Part shown: one piece after another, positions 13,125-23,222 of the stretch
Layout of the letters: the number at the start of each line of letters is the position of its first letter
Numbering within the stretch: position 1 is the first letter of the stretch
From: Aspidiotus rigidus
Lineage: Eukaryota > Arthropoda > Insecta > Hemiptera > Diaspididae
Assembly (NCBI GenBank): GCA_035079385.1
Contig: JAVHKY010000056.1
Coordinates: 5,022,001-5,086,000, forward strand
Length of the DNA stretch: 64,000 nucleotides
Direction: 5' to 3'
The notes under the pieces: generated by a model
The model's input: only the letters and a program-made list of their open reading frames with translations
What the model was told of the DNA's origin: nothing
The model's database searches: none
Made by a program: the position numbers and the translations under genes

Positions 13125-13450
13125 TTTTATAAAATTGGTCGGATAAATATGAACAAGCAGCTCGCGACAGGCTGGAAGAGGTTTGTACCCTGCTCTTTTG
13201 TACAAAGTAGACTTGATGTATATCTAAATTGACAATGAGGCAAACTGTATCTTTTGAACGACTAAGAAAGAATGTTTTTTTTTTTCTGATTGTTGATTTG
13301 GATATTATGTCAATTAAACGTTGTACGTCGGGGATGTTGTCATAATCACAGAACAACAGACAATCGCTTGCTGATATAGTTTCAATGAATAAAATGATGA
13401 AATATTTTTATTTCAGCTTGTTTTCCTAAAATTATCTGACTTTGACTTCA
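13125..13450 (-). repeat. Dispersed repeat family A, copy 1 (inverted partner at 27500-27790)
   Basis: Shared text, in reverse orientation relative to 27500-27790, includes GAGGTTTGTACCCTGCTCTT, TGTCATAATCACAGAACAAC and CTTGCTGATATAGTTTC. A third partial copy, GAGGTTTACACCCCGTTCTT, lies at about 55875. On the minus strand a frame of 96 residues (13066-13356) crosses it. The other copy preserves some of the same residues but is broken, so either an old coding relic or chance. Element class not identified. Confidence 0.6.
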
Positions 13451-14194
13451 GACTTTCAGCCTTTGGTTAACTTTCCTACTCTGCTCAATAATTTGGGCCA
13501 GTCAGCCACCTAGGAGTGTTACACTTATAACGTGGTTACGATCATGGTTACAATCAAACAAGCGGGGTCAGGATAAATTTCTCATTAGAATTTTCAGCGA
13601 GTAATCTCAAAATAACTTGGGAACAAAACAATTTAGGAAAACAATGAAAAGAATCAAATTTGTGGAGCGTAAAATTTTCTATAAATGATCTTCTTTCATA
13701 AAAATCGATTCAGGTCAATTAAAGGAAATCTTGTACCCATCACCCGCATCGCCCGTCAATTTTCCCGTTATTGTTATCAGCTGTCCAGCCCAAATACTTA
13801 TTTTTAGAAGTGTGTTCTCAATATTATTGATAACTCTTACTTCTTTCCTAAGAAAGAAAGAACTTTCATCAATTTTTTACAAGGAAAAACAAACACTCAA
13901 CAATAAACTTGTTCATTTTCGTTCTTGATGCAAATTCTATACATAGTTCCATGCTAAGTAGGTAATGAATAATATAAAAGAATCACTCAATCTTGACTTT
14001 GGCAATAATTTTTTTTTATATTTATTACCAATTCAATTTAAAGGCTCTACCGTCTTTTTGAACATAAAAAATTTAATATATCAATTGAGCTGACGTTTTG
14101 AAGGCACAGCCTTCATCTTGGAGCAAAAATTATACTTTCTATGATTCATATGTGAATAATATTGTTGCATTTGTTTTCGATTTTGCCAATTGTA
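13451..14194. other. Noncoding stretch
   Basis: AT-rich, no domain-bearing frame. Confidence 0.45.
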
Positions 14195-14605
14195 TAGGTA
14201 GGCCTAGTCTGTGTTATAAGTGATTCGATTTGTCACAAAAATGTTTTATCGTATAGCATAGATTGAGGGCCCAGCAATACTATTTTCCTATCATAATTAT
14301 CTTTACATATTTGCGTATTCGATTGGTTTGTGATAGGTTTATGTTCTGCGAAGTAGATTTCATCGTAGTACATTTTCATGTCTAACAAGCGAAGAAAGCA
14401 ATAAAAAAAAATATGAAAATACGAGTATGTATTCGAAAAAATCAAGGAACGATATGAATGTAAAAGTGTGGAGTGATTGTTTAGATGTTACATTGATGAC
14501 CAAAATCGAAAACAAATGCGACAATATTGATCATATAAGAATGATAGAATAGAAGTGAGGATTATTAGGAAAATTAGGATTGGGTGTTTGTTTTCCGTTA
14601 ATTAT
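14195..14605 (+). repeat. Dispersed repeat family B, copy 1 (direct partner at 29825-30215)
   Basis: About 400 bp aligned with 29825-30215 with many substitutions and small indels. Shared landmarks include TAGTCTGTGTTATA, GTTTTATCG, GAGGGCCC, ACTATTTTCCTATCAT, GTAAAAGTGTGGAGTGATTG and ATATAAGAATGATAGAA. No intact reading frame is shared by both copies. The 30-kb copy lies beside a Penelope fragment, which may indicate the source element. Confidence 0.65.
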
Positions 14606-14699
14606 TACCTTCTTACCAGTGACTATAGAATTTGCATCAAGATTGAAAATTAACAAGTTTTGACATGTTCCATGTCTTTTCTCTCGCCAGACCCCGATT

Positions 14700-14805
14700 T
14701 TGAAACTCGCGAGTACACCCCCCCCCCCTCCTCCCCCCCCCGTCAAGAGAAATCTCTACCCAGTGGGTGATTCAGAAATTCGCGAGTACAGCCCGCGTAA
14801 TAATA
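14700..14805. repeat. C-rich run and satellite-island left edge
   Basis: 14719-14740 is almost pure C with two interruptions. It is followed by ATCTCTACCCAGTGGGTGATTC-like text and TCGCGAGTACA, which recurs at 26035-26075 inside the satellite island. This places the left edge of the island here. Confidence 0.6.
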
Positions 14806-14816
14806 ATAATCAATAA

Positions 14817-14861
<45 letters not shown>

Positions 14862-15264
14862 AAATAAATAAATAATTAAATAAATAAATAATTAAATAAA
14901 TAAATAATTAAATAATTAAATAAGAAAATAATTAAATAATTATTTAATTAAATATATTTAAATAATTAAATAAATGAATAATTAAATAAATAAATAATTG
15001 AATAAATAAATAATTAAATAATTAAATAAATAAATAATTAAACAATTAAATAAATAAATAATTAAATAAATAAATAATTAAATAATTGAATAATTGAATA
15101 ATTAAATAAATAAATAATTAAATAAATTTAATTAAATAATTAAATAAATAAATAATTAAATAATTAAATAAATAAATAATTAAATAATTGAATAATTAAA
15201 TAAATAAATAAATAAATAATTAAATAAATAAATAAATAAATAATTAAATAATTAAATAAATAAA
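14806..15264 (+). repeat. AAAT/AATTAAAT microsatellite
   Basis: Degenerate tetranucleotide array (AAAT)n interleaved with AATTAAAT. The same sequence reappears at 15661-15850, 24618-24690, 25040-25238 and 25535-25617 between satellite blocks. Confidence 0.95.
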
Positions 15265-15660
15265 TAGTCGGAATTTTTCTAAGTCCCCCTTCTATCATAT
15301 ATAGCTCGAGAGTCGAAATTTTTCCAAGTCCCTCTCCTATCATATGTGGCTCGAGAGTCGAAATTTTTCTAAGTCCCTCTCCTATCATATATGGCTCGAG
15401 AGTCGAAATTTTTCCAAGTCCCCATTCTATCATAAACGGCTCGAGAGTCGAAATTCTTCTAAGTCCCCCTCCTATCATACATAGCTCGAGAGTCGAAATT
15501 TGTCTAAGTCCCCCTTTTATCGCATATGGCTCGAGAGTCGAAATTTTTCTAAGTCCCTCTCTTATCATATATGACTCGAGAGTCGAAATTTTTCTAAGTC
15601 CCCCTTCTATCACATATTGCTCAAGAGTCGAAAGTTTTCCAAGTCCCTCTCCTATCATAT
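15265..15660 (-). repeat. 45-bp minisatellite, block 1
   Basis: About 8-9 copies of a 45-bp unit centred on GGCTCGAGAGTCGAAATTT, with AAGTCCC and CTATCATATATGG. Because 45 is a multiple of three and the unit lacks stops in several frames, it yields long ORFs on both strands (15-residue repeats). Units differ by point changes such as TTTTTCC/TTTTTCT and CTATCATAAACGG. I treat it as noncoding satellite. Confidence 0.93.
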
Positions 15661-15850
15661 ATGAATAATTAAATAATTATTTAATTAAATAATTAAATAA
15701 TTAAATAAATAAATAATTAAATAAATAAATAATTAAATAAATAAATAATTAAATAAATAAAAATAATTAAATAAATAAATAAATAAATAATTAAATAAAT
15801 AAATAATTAAATAATTAAATAATTAAATAAATAAATAATTAAATAATCCT
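15661..15850 (+). repeat. AATTAAAT microsatellite between minisatellite blocks
   Basis: Same tetranucleotide-type sequence as 14806-15264, separating two 45-bp arrays. Confidence 0.93.
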
Positions 15851-16250
15851 GATCATATATGGCTCGAGAGTCGAAATTTTTCCAAGTCCCCCTTCTATCA
15901 TAAACGGCTCGAGTCTCGAAATTTTTCTGAGTCCCTCTCCTATCATATATGGCTCGAGAGTCGAAATTTTTCCAAGTCCCCCTTCTATCATAAACGGCTC
16001 GAGAGTCGAAATTCTTCTAAGTCCCCCTCCTATCATACATAGCTCGAGAGTCGAAATTTGTCTAAGTCCCCCTTTTATCGCATATGGCTCGAGAGTCGAA
16101 ATTTTTCTAAGTCCCTCTCCTATCATATATGGCTCGAGAGTCGAAATTTTTCCAAGTCCCTCTCCTATCATATATGGCTCGAGAGTCGAAATTTTTCTAA
16201 GTCCCCCTTCTATCATATATGGCTGGAGAGTCGAAATTCTTCTAAGTCCC
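15851..16250 (-). repeat. 45-bp minisatellite, block 2, interrupted by the Gypsy element
   Basis: About 9 copies ending in AAGTCCC at 16250, where the retroelement begins. As read, the last 275 bp (15976-16250) is identical to the first 275 bp after the element (23906-24180). Confidence 0.93.
16246..16250. repeat. Target site duplication, left (GTCCC)
   Basis: GTCCC immediately before the 5' LTR matches GTCCC immediately after the 3' LTR (23906-23910). Five bp suits Ty3/Gypsy integrases. Since AAGTCCC occurs in every minisatellite unit, the match alone is weak, but removing the element restores a normal unit junction. Confidence 0.75.
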
Positions 16251-16933
16251 TGTGACGCACGACTCTGTCGCGCGCCACAAGTTGGTTGAAAAATTGATAA
16301 ATTCGCAAATATTTGGAATAATTGACTCGCCTCTACGAGCTAATTCGTATAACGGTAATTCACTTCGCGAAACCGCGATTTTTCGCGGATGTTTAGTCTA
16401 CGATAAAGGATGTCATTTTTGCACACGAAAAGCTTCGCACATATTGCTGACTATTACATTTATCAATTGTTTATACCTATACGATTCCGAGATACTTGAC
16501 GGATGTTTAGTCTACCGAACCTGTATATAATTCACCGTTAACTGTACCAAATAATTGTCAGCTTTTGCTTCAATTGCAATTTTCAAATATTATAAGTTAT
16601 CCATTCCCTAATTTATCCCCACTGTACCATACCGTATACCGTTAGAATTAAGAGTATATATTATACCATTTTATCTTCCTTAAGAACATTACCTTACTCT
16701 TCACTACTTATCGCGAATCACGTAGTCTTTAGTGTTAACTTGGAAATTTAAGTCGTAAAGTCTTGCCGCGAATTTATTGCCCGTGTATTTTTGTAAAGTG
16801 TACTATTGAGTTAATAAATCATTCGGTCAGTCCAACATGAAACACTTCGCGTTTTTCGCAATCTGATTTTTAAACCCCGTGCTTTCGAAAGTCCCTTGGT
16901 CGAATTTCCATCACGACCAATCCACACACCACA
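16251..16933 (+). repeat. 5' LTR
   Basis: Begins TGTGACGC and ends CCACA, so it has the TG...CA ends. It contains AATAAA at 16813-16818 and an initiator-like TCAGT at 16827-16831. If TCAGT is the true start, the poly(A) signal lies just upstream and the R region would be very short; this is inference. A short frame at 16252-16530 is a by-product. Confidence 0.96.
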
Positions 16934-16935
16934 AA

Positions 16936-16946
16936 TGGCGCCCAAC
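16936..16946 (+). promoter_or_regulatory. Primer binding site, tRNA-Lys type
   Basis: TGGCGCCCAAC two bases after the LTR end. This 11-mer is the known tRNA-Lys primer site of gypsy-type insect elements. It would prime minus-strand DNA synthesis. Confidence 0.85.
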
Positions 16947-17119
16947 TTTTGAACCCGTGATGCCAGAATCAATTGTAAAGTCTAAATCGTTCGTCGCGTT
17001 TTCGCTCTCAATATTTGCTACTACAAGCGCAACTTGCCATTTGAATTCATCTGCTGAAAACTGTAAGTAATCAAATCGAAATTATTCTTTCCAAATTTTA
17101 CTTTCCTCTCTTTTCATAA

Positions 17120-18871
17120 ATGTCGTGGGCCTATCACTTACGAACCGATGAAGCTAATAATCTCCTAAGAACTTTACGTACATCTGTTAATCCTACTGCG
17201 AACTTAGAAGAAAAACGTAAAGGCTTAGCTCAGTATTTTAAAACTAACCCAGACCTCAGTGAATATTTAAGATTACAAGCCGAATCAAGTAGGCAGCAAG
17301 GCACTTCGCTCTCACTAGATATAACTGAAATTAGCCGTCTCGAGGGACGCACTGATCCATTCTCACAATTTTTACAAAATAGATCTCCCGCTAAGGCTGC
17401 CTCCAACTTCGTTTCGCCCATCAAAGATCGAGACGACACTCATAACATTTCCTTCTCAGAAAAGCTCGAAGATCAAAGTGAGACTCTTAATACCTCATTC
17501 CTAGAAAAAATTCAGAACCAAAAGGAAAATCTTCGCCCTACACCAGTCGAAAAATCTCCAGATAAGTCAGTTCCACAATCTTCAAAAAGTGTAAACAACT
17601 CGAATCTCAGTGAATCTTTTAAGAATCTACACATCACTAATCCTCCTACAATGAATTTTGAAAAACTAGACGAAATCCTACAAAAAATTGACTGCCGTGA
17701 GAAAATTGGTCTAGAAGTAGAGGAGTTTCGAGGAGCTGCTCATGAGGATATTTCAGAACACTGTGATAATGTAGATAGAATAGCACGTGTAAATAGATGG
17801 AATGAAGAACAAACTATCCGACATTTTTCACGCAAATTGAAGGATGAAGCGAAAGAATTTTTTATGCACAATGTTCTTGGTGATAATAATAATCACGTCA
17901 CGTGGGCTCAGATCAAGGAAAAATTTAAAGTAGAATATGGAAAAGACGAGAATACATGGGATCTACTTATTAATAAAACTAAGCAAAAGACAGGAGATTG
18001 TCCAGTCGCATTTGCGAGAAAGATTATCCGTTTATGTAGAAAACAAAATCCGAACATGTCAGAGAAAGCGATATCAGCGAGAGTCTTAAATTGCCTTCTT
18101 CCTGAACAACGTAAAGCAATTCAAAATCTGAATAATCGTACCGTAAATAACCTCCTAGAAAATCTCGAAGTTGTGAAAGATAATTTAGAAAGATATAATG
18201 ATTCCAATGAAGACAATCTAGTCCTAGAGCTTAAAAACCTTAGAGTACAAATGGAAAAGCTAGCGAACGAAAAGAATAAAAAAGAAACGGGAATTAAAGA
18301 GATCATTGCCATGGTTCAAAATAAGATGGACGAGGAGAATCAACAGAAGAAAGAAGAAGCCGAAATCCCTGAATTAATTAATAAAATTCGTGGACAAGAT
18401 TCTAATCGACTTGCAGCTACTCAGCAAATCGTTCAAACACCGATACCTAATATTCAAATGAATCCTGCTGCTTTCTTTCCTCCACAACCCTTTGCTCAAC
18501 AACCCTTTCCCACTCCCCAAGAAACTACCCCTTCACAAACAGTATTAAACCCTTTCCAAACAATGCCCCCATCCTTTCCCCCGCCTCCAACCTATTCTCA
18601 TTACAATCAAAATTTCTTTCGTCAATGGTATCCTACATATCGTCCAAGGTATCAAAACAACAGTTTCTTTTCTCATGGTGGATCCAGATTTCAAGGTAAC
18701 CGTTTTCAATCATCGTACAACAACTCAGGCTGTTATGTTTGTGGACTCAGAAATCATTTTGCCAAGGATTGTTGGAGAAGAGGACAGTTTTCATACCCCT
18801 CACGTAATAATAATATCAATTCTTCCACGAATAGGAGTGGTAACAACTCATCTCAAAAAAACGAGCAGTAG
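17120..18871 (+). CDS. gag: Gag polyprotein of the Gypsy element
   Basis: 583 residues from ATG at 17120 after a leader of about 190 bp. The N-terminal third is polar with acidic/Ser-rich low complexity. The middle (about residues 180-350) has the Trp-containing helical pattern of a retrotransposon capsid (blocks such as WNEEQTIRHFSRKL and TWDLLINKTKQ). Residues about 350-420 are Glu/Lys-rich and probably coiled coil. A Gln/Pro-rich linker follows, then one CCHC zinc knuckle, C538-x2-C541-x4-H546-x4-C551, for nucleic acid packaging. The end is Asn/Ser-rich and closes at TAG 18869-18871. Gag would form the particle in which reverse transcription takes place. The frame is intact. Confidence 0.95.
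   Translation: MSWAYHLRTDEANNLLRTLRTSVNPTANLEEKRKGLAQYFKTNPDLSEYLRLQAESSRQQGTSLSLDITEISRLEGRTDPFSQFLQNRSPAKAASNFVSPIKDRDDTHNISFSEKLEDQSETLNTSFLEKIQNQKENLRPTPVEKSPDKSVPQSSKSVNNSNLSESFKNLHITNPPTMNFEKLDEILQKIDCREKIGLEVEEFRGAAHEDISEHCDNVDRIARVNRWNEEQTIRHFSRKLKDEAKEFFMHNVLGDNNNHVTWAQIKEKFKVEYGKDENTWDLLINKTKQKTGDCPVAFARKIIRLCRKQNPNMSEKAISARVLNCLLPEQRKAIQNLNNRTVNNLLENLEVVKDNLERYNDSNEDNLVLELKNLRVQMEKLANEKNKKETGIKEIIAMVQNKMDEENQQKKEEAEIPELINKIRGQDSNRLAATQQIVQTPIPNIQMNPAAFFPPQPFAQQPFPTPQETTPSQTVLNPFQTMPPSFPPPPTYSHYNQNFFRQWYPTYRPRYQNNSFFSHGGSRFQGNRFQSSYNNSGCYVCGLRNHFAKDCWRRGQFSYPSRNNNINSSTNRSGNNSSQKNEQ
18844..18871 (+). promoter_or_regulatory. Gag/pol overlap with -1 frameshift slippery heptamer
   Basis: The pol frame opens after a stop at 18841-18843 and overlaps the gag end by 28 nt. 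Inside it, A AAA AAC at 18856-18862 is in the gag phase required for -1 slippage (gag codons AAA then AAC). After slippage the pol frame has no stop down to 22503. A AAA AAC is one of the canonical -1 frameshift sites of retroviruses and LTR elements. I did not verify a downstream pseudoknot. Confidence 0.85.
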
Positions 18872-21800
18872 CGACGAGTCATAAATTTTATCAGGGAAGA
18901 CAGAGAAACGCTCCACAAAACTCATTCCGTAAATCACCGTCTCATACGAATACAAATAGTAACCTAATTAAGGAAAATAAATTGAAGAACACTGACCTTG
19001 CACACGAAAATATTTGCACTTTCGCTCATCTAAATTGTAACATAGATGTTAGAGTAGGTCAGGAAATCTTACATGCATTAATTGATAGCGGTGCGAACAT
19101 CAACTTATGGAAACGGAGCTGCTTACCCGAAAATTGTATGATAGACAAAAAATCAATCGAGAATATTTGTGCCTCGTCGCAGTCTTTCACAATGACACAT
19201 TACGGTAACGCCGAAATTACATTCTTTATTGGTAAAATTAAATTCAAAGAAACATTTCGTATTGTCGATGAAATCGATGAGTCAGTAATATTAGGCGGTC
19301 GCTTCATGATTAAAAATAAAGTTATCATAGATTACGAAAAAGAAGAACTTCGAGTACGCAATGCTATTAAGATACCTATGAAACGAGAATATATTGACAG
19401 TCTCAAAAAAGGCCTTACAAAAGATGGAAAAAAAATTGCGTTGAATTATTCCATAACTGTTCCCGCTCGTTCTTCCACCCAACTCTTCATCGAAAATACA
19501 GAAGACAGCCAGTTTCGAATACAACACGCGCTCCTTCGACGCGGTTTCAATATTTTCCAGCCCAGTCAGCATATTCTACAAATTACCAACGAAACGGTCT
19601 CAACAGTCACCTTACGCGAGAATACAGTATTATGTACAGAAACGCCGGAAAAACGATCCTTCGGCAATAAGGTTAACACAATCAATACGACAGAGAAAGA
19701 TGCAAATGTAAAATCATATATAAGAACGAAGGAGAACGGAGAGAAAGGAATTTTCGATCGTAATGGAATTGAAATCAACTGTACGAAAGGATTAACTGAA
19801 TACCAACGAGAAATTGTTTTGGAAATGTTGAATGAATTCGGAGAAATGTTCACAGAAAATGAAACCGACGCAGGGTTCATCACAGGAGTTAAAGAATGCG
19901 AGATCTTCACAACAGATAACATTCCAGTTGTCTCCCGCCCATATCCTATAGCAGAAAAAGAATTCAAACTCGGTATGGACTTACTTAAAAAGTTAGAGAA
20001 GGCGGGAAAGGTACGAAAATCTAACTCCTTCTACTGTTCACCAGCTTTTGTCAAATATAAAAAAGATAAAACATCTCCCCGTTTGTTAGTCGATATGTCA
20101 AAAGTGAATAAGAAGATAATCACCTCTGCTGTCACGAATCCTAGACCTCAAGCAATCATAGAAGCCTATCAGCAAGCAAATTGGTTCTCTTGTGCAGATA
20201 TTTTTTCCGCCTATTACCAAATAAAAGTAGCCGAACACTGCGCACATAAGTTAGCCTTTATGTTAGCAAACTCTGATCTCTACGAATTCTTGGGTCTCCC
20301 TATGGGATGTTCCGCTAGCGCAGCAGCATTAGTAGCAGCCTTAAATGAGATTCTCGAAGAAGAACTATGGAAAATTTGCACCGTATACATGGATGATATA
20401 GGTATATACAGCAAAACATTCGAGGAACATGTTCGACATGTACGACAAGTTTTACGGAAACTAAGAGAACACAACGTTAAGCTCCGAACAACAAAGTGCA
20501 ATTTTTTCAATAGAAGTATCGAAATCCTAGGCTATAAAATCGAAGGAGGTACTGTGCGCCCTACTGAAGACAACATAAAGGACTTTCTAAGTATGAAACC
20601 ACCACGCACTGTCAAAGATGTCCGATCCTTCATTAGCAGCTTTAGTTATTTTCGCAATTATATGAATAATTTCACGCAAACAGTCAAACCAATCAGCGAA
20701 CTTATACGAGGAAAAGGAAATTTAAAAAGTTCTAATCGTATTACGTGGACGCGAGAATGTCAACAGGCTTTCGACGAACTGAGAAAACAACTTACAGAAC
20801 GACCCATACTCCAACTTTTCGACCCAGCAAGAGAAACATACTTAATCTGCGATACGTCATCTTACGCGACAGGAAGTGCTCTCTTACAAAAAGATCCGAC
20901 CGACGGACACCTGAAACCGGTTGCCTATTACTCAGAGAGATTACCAGAAAGAAAACGCCACCTATCCTCATACGACTTAGAATTAATAGGTATAACTATG
21001 GCACTTAAAAGATTCCGTAAATATTTATACATGCATAAAGTCTATATCTATACGGACCATCGTAATCTAGTTAACTGCAAAATCAATGAAGACTCTATGA
21101 TGAACCTTTCGAGAGTAAGACGCATTACCGATATCCTCAACAGTTTCGATTATGAGTTGATATACAAAAAAGCGGAAGAAATTCAACTAGCCGACTATCT
21201 CAGTAGAGGCCCAGACTTTGAAAAAATCCACTCAATATCACAAACTAAAGATAAACCTAAATTTGTAGCCCAGCAGGAGAAAGATCACGAAATCATGGGA
21301 ATTAAGATCGCTCTATATAAACGGGATTTTCCTACAACCTACACGGATGAGGAAAAGAAGAAGTTCCGTAGGGCTTCCCGCAGGTTCACCTTAGACGAAA
21401 ACGATCTCGTATGCTATAAAAAATATTCTAGAACTCAAACGCTGCATCTGCCAGTAGTTCCCCAAAGTCTACAAGAAGAAATGATCAATGAAGCACATTC
21501 TGGATTGATGAAGGGTAATCACAACGGAGTATGGAGAACTTTCAATAAACTCGCTAACTACGTGTACTTCAGAGGAATGAAAACAAAGGTCGAAGAAATA
21601 GTAAAAACGTGTGAAAGTTGCCAAAGATACAAAAAGTCCAACATCAAGTATGGGAAACTCAATGAAAGTGTAGAGAAAAAAGAAACGCTAATGGAAAAAA
21701 TTTCTACGGATATCTTAGGCCCCCTTCGAGTAGGCAATCGCCAAATTTTTATAATCACAGCAATAGATAATTTCTCCAAATACATTTTTATAAAGGCCAC

Positions 21801-22503
21801 CACTGTTGTAAACTCAAAAGTCATCATTAATTTCTTCGACGAAATAATCGCTCACTTCCCACTGCCAAGGGAAATCTTCTCAGACCAAGCTCAATATTTT
21901 AAAAGTAACGAATTCGCCGAATACTGTGAATCTAAGGGCATCAAACAAAGACATTCTATCGCACTAGTACCCTCTACAAATGCCTTAATCGAGAGACCAA
22001 ATGCGTGGGTTGCCGATACTGTAAAATGCCTTTTAGCAGACGGCCACTCAAAGACCGACATTTTTAAATGGGTAAAATTGATTCAGAGAGCATGGAACAA
22101 CTGCGAAAACCCATCATTAGGAGGAGTATCTAGCCAGTATTTAATGTTTGGACAGCGAGATAGATATTGGAATCTAAAATACGATATCCCCGAACAGACA
22201 CAAAATAGAGACGAAGAATTAAAGGAGTTGCAAGAAATAAGAAAAAAAATCCCAAAGATCTTAGAGGATAACTATAAAAAATATATTCACTATCATAATC
22301 TGAGGCGTAAAGAACTTATTTTAACTGAAGGAGATAAGATCTTATTAAAAACCCATAATCCGAACAAAATGGATCCCTTATGGATAGGACCATTCGAGAT
22401 TACGAGAATAATTAGTAGATCAGTATTCATAATAAATAAGAATGGAGAGAATAAAAAAGTACATGCTTCACAGATTAAACCATATTTTGAGAAAGAAAAA
22501 TGA
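18862..22503 (+). CDS. pol: Pol polyprotein: protease, RT, RNase H, integrase
   Basis: Expressed by -1 frameshift from gag. The first start-like codon in the frame is TTG at 18982 (residue 1 below), so there is no independent ATG near the start. Protease: Asp35-Ser-Gly-Ala. RT: FSCADIFSAYYQIKV (motif A), LGLPMGCSAS (motif B) and YMDD at 469-472 (20386-20397). RNase H: Asp624 in ICDTSS, a Glu in YDLELIGI and YTDHRNL. Integrase: zinc-binding His839, His847, Cys877, Cys880; catalytic Asp910, Asp968, Glu1004, with 35 residues between the last two; then a GPF box near 1136. All catalytic residues are present with no stop or frameshift, so the enzyme set appears functional. A 76-residue frame starts in the ATGA overlap at the end but has no recognisable role. 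Confidence 0.95.
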   Translation, partial: RAVATSHKFYQGRQRNAPQNSFRKSPSHTNTNSNLIKENKLKNTDLAHENICTFAHLNCNIDVRVGQEILHALIDSGANINLWKRSCLPENCMIDKKSIENICASSQSFTMTHYGNAEITFFIGKIKFKETFRIVDEIDESVILGGRFMIKNKVIIDYEKEELRVRNAIKIPMKREYIDSLKKGLTKDGKKIALNYSITVPARSSTQLFIENTEDSQFRIQHALLRRGFNIFQPSQHILQITNETVSTVTLRENTVLCTETPEKRSFGNKVNTINTTEKDANVKSYIRTKENGEKGIFDRNGIEINCTKGLTEYQREIVLEMLNEFGEMFTENETDAGFITGVKECEIFTTDNIPVVSRPYPIAEKEFKLGMDLLKKLEKAGKVRKSNSFYCSPAFVKYKKDKTSPRLLVDMSKVNKKIITSAVTNPRPQAIIEAYQQANWFSCADIFSAYYQIKVAEHCAHKLAFMLANSDLYEFLGLPMGCSASAAALVAALNEILEEELWKICTVYMDDIGIYSKTFEEHVRHVRQVLRKLREHNVKLRTTKCNFFNRSIEILGYKIEGGTVRPTEDNIKDFLSMKPPRTVKDVRSFISSFSYFRNYMNNFTQTVKPISELIRGKGNLKSSNRITWTRECQQAFDELRKQLTERPILQLFDPARETYLICDTSSYATGSALLQKDPTDGHLKPVAYYSERLPERKRHLSSYDLELIGITMALKRFRKYLYMHKVYIYTDHRNLVNCKINEDSMMNLSRVRRITDILNSFDYELIYKKAEEIQLADYLSRGPDFEKIHSISQTKDKPKFVAQQEKDHEIMGIKIALYKRDFPTTYTDEEKKKFRRASRRFTLDENDLVCYKKYSRTQTLHLPVVPQSLQEEMINEAHSGLMKGNHNGVWRTFNKLANYVYFRGMKTKVEEIVKTCESCQRYKKSNIKYGKLNESVEKKETLMEKISTDILGPLRVGNRQIFIITAIDNFSKYIFIKATTVVNSKVIINFFDEIIAHFPLPREIFSDQAQYFKSNEFAEYCESKGIKQRHSIALVPSTNALIERPNAWVADTVKCLLADGHSKTDIFKWVKLIQRAWNNCENPSLGGVSSQYLMFGQRDRYWNLKYDIPEQTQNRDEELKELQEIRKKIPKILEDNYKKYIHYHNLRRKELILTEGDKILLKTHNPNKMDPLWIGPFEITRIISRSVFIINKNGENKKVHASQIKPYFEKEK

Positions 22504-23222
22504 AGAAATTAAGTCAGGTTCGTGCCCACCCATTACGAAGTGATAAGTTTCCTGTGGTATCTTCCCTTTCTTCCTCAAACAAACTCAAATCCGCGCGCAA
22601 AATAATTCCCCTGTCCTTCCTCTTCCCCCACTCGAACCTATCCATTTCGATTTGTTACAGATGGCAACTGGACACACAAATCATCACATCAGCCGGCAAG
22701 ACCATCCTTGTGTATAACCTGATATTTTGAAGATCGTATACTGTACATGTACCACAGCTAAAGGAGTAAAATTCACTGGAGACCAATGAAATCATATTTG
22801 GAAAAATTAATATTGAACAAGGTCACTGGACATTTTGGAAAAGTAACCGTCAAAAGACAAGAAGATATACACTATCTCCTTTTAACGGAAGCCAACGCCA
22901 GTTCATCATTCGCACAGAGTCATGGAAGTAGAATAATTTAATGCATTTTGATTATAACAAAAAAAAAATAATAATAATAATAGGTATGTAATAGTAATAA
23001 TAAATAAAAATTTATTCGTAATTAACGATATTAATTAAGCTGTATATTTCGCCACATCGATATTTTACAATGTACTGTTATTCCATTTTAATAGGTACGA
23101 ATTCAATATGAATTATGCTAAGTTTTCAATTTTTTTTTGTATATACCTGTTAACGCAAGTGAATTCTCCTTTTTCACCAAATATTGGGGTTTTTTGGGTT
23201 TCTTTTTGGGGGGAGGCCGATC
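22504..23222 (+). other. Gypsy 3' noncoding region with polypurine tract
   Basis: About 720 bp without env. It contains an A/TAA-rich tract near 22960-22982. A G-rich tract, GGGGGGAGG at 23208-23216, lies 6 bp before the 3' LTR and is the likely plus-strand primer. Confidence 0.7.

Noticed and set aside
15164..16216. Minus-strand ORFs with 15-residue repeats
   Set aside because: Same minisatellite, running into AAAT microsatellite; no start context or domain.
22500..22730. Third ORF of the Gypsy element as an env gene
   Set aside because: Only 76 residues, with no signal peptide, membrane segment or glycoprotein features.
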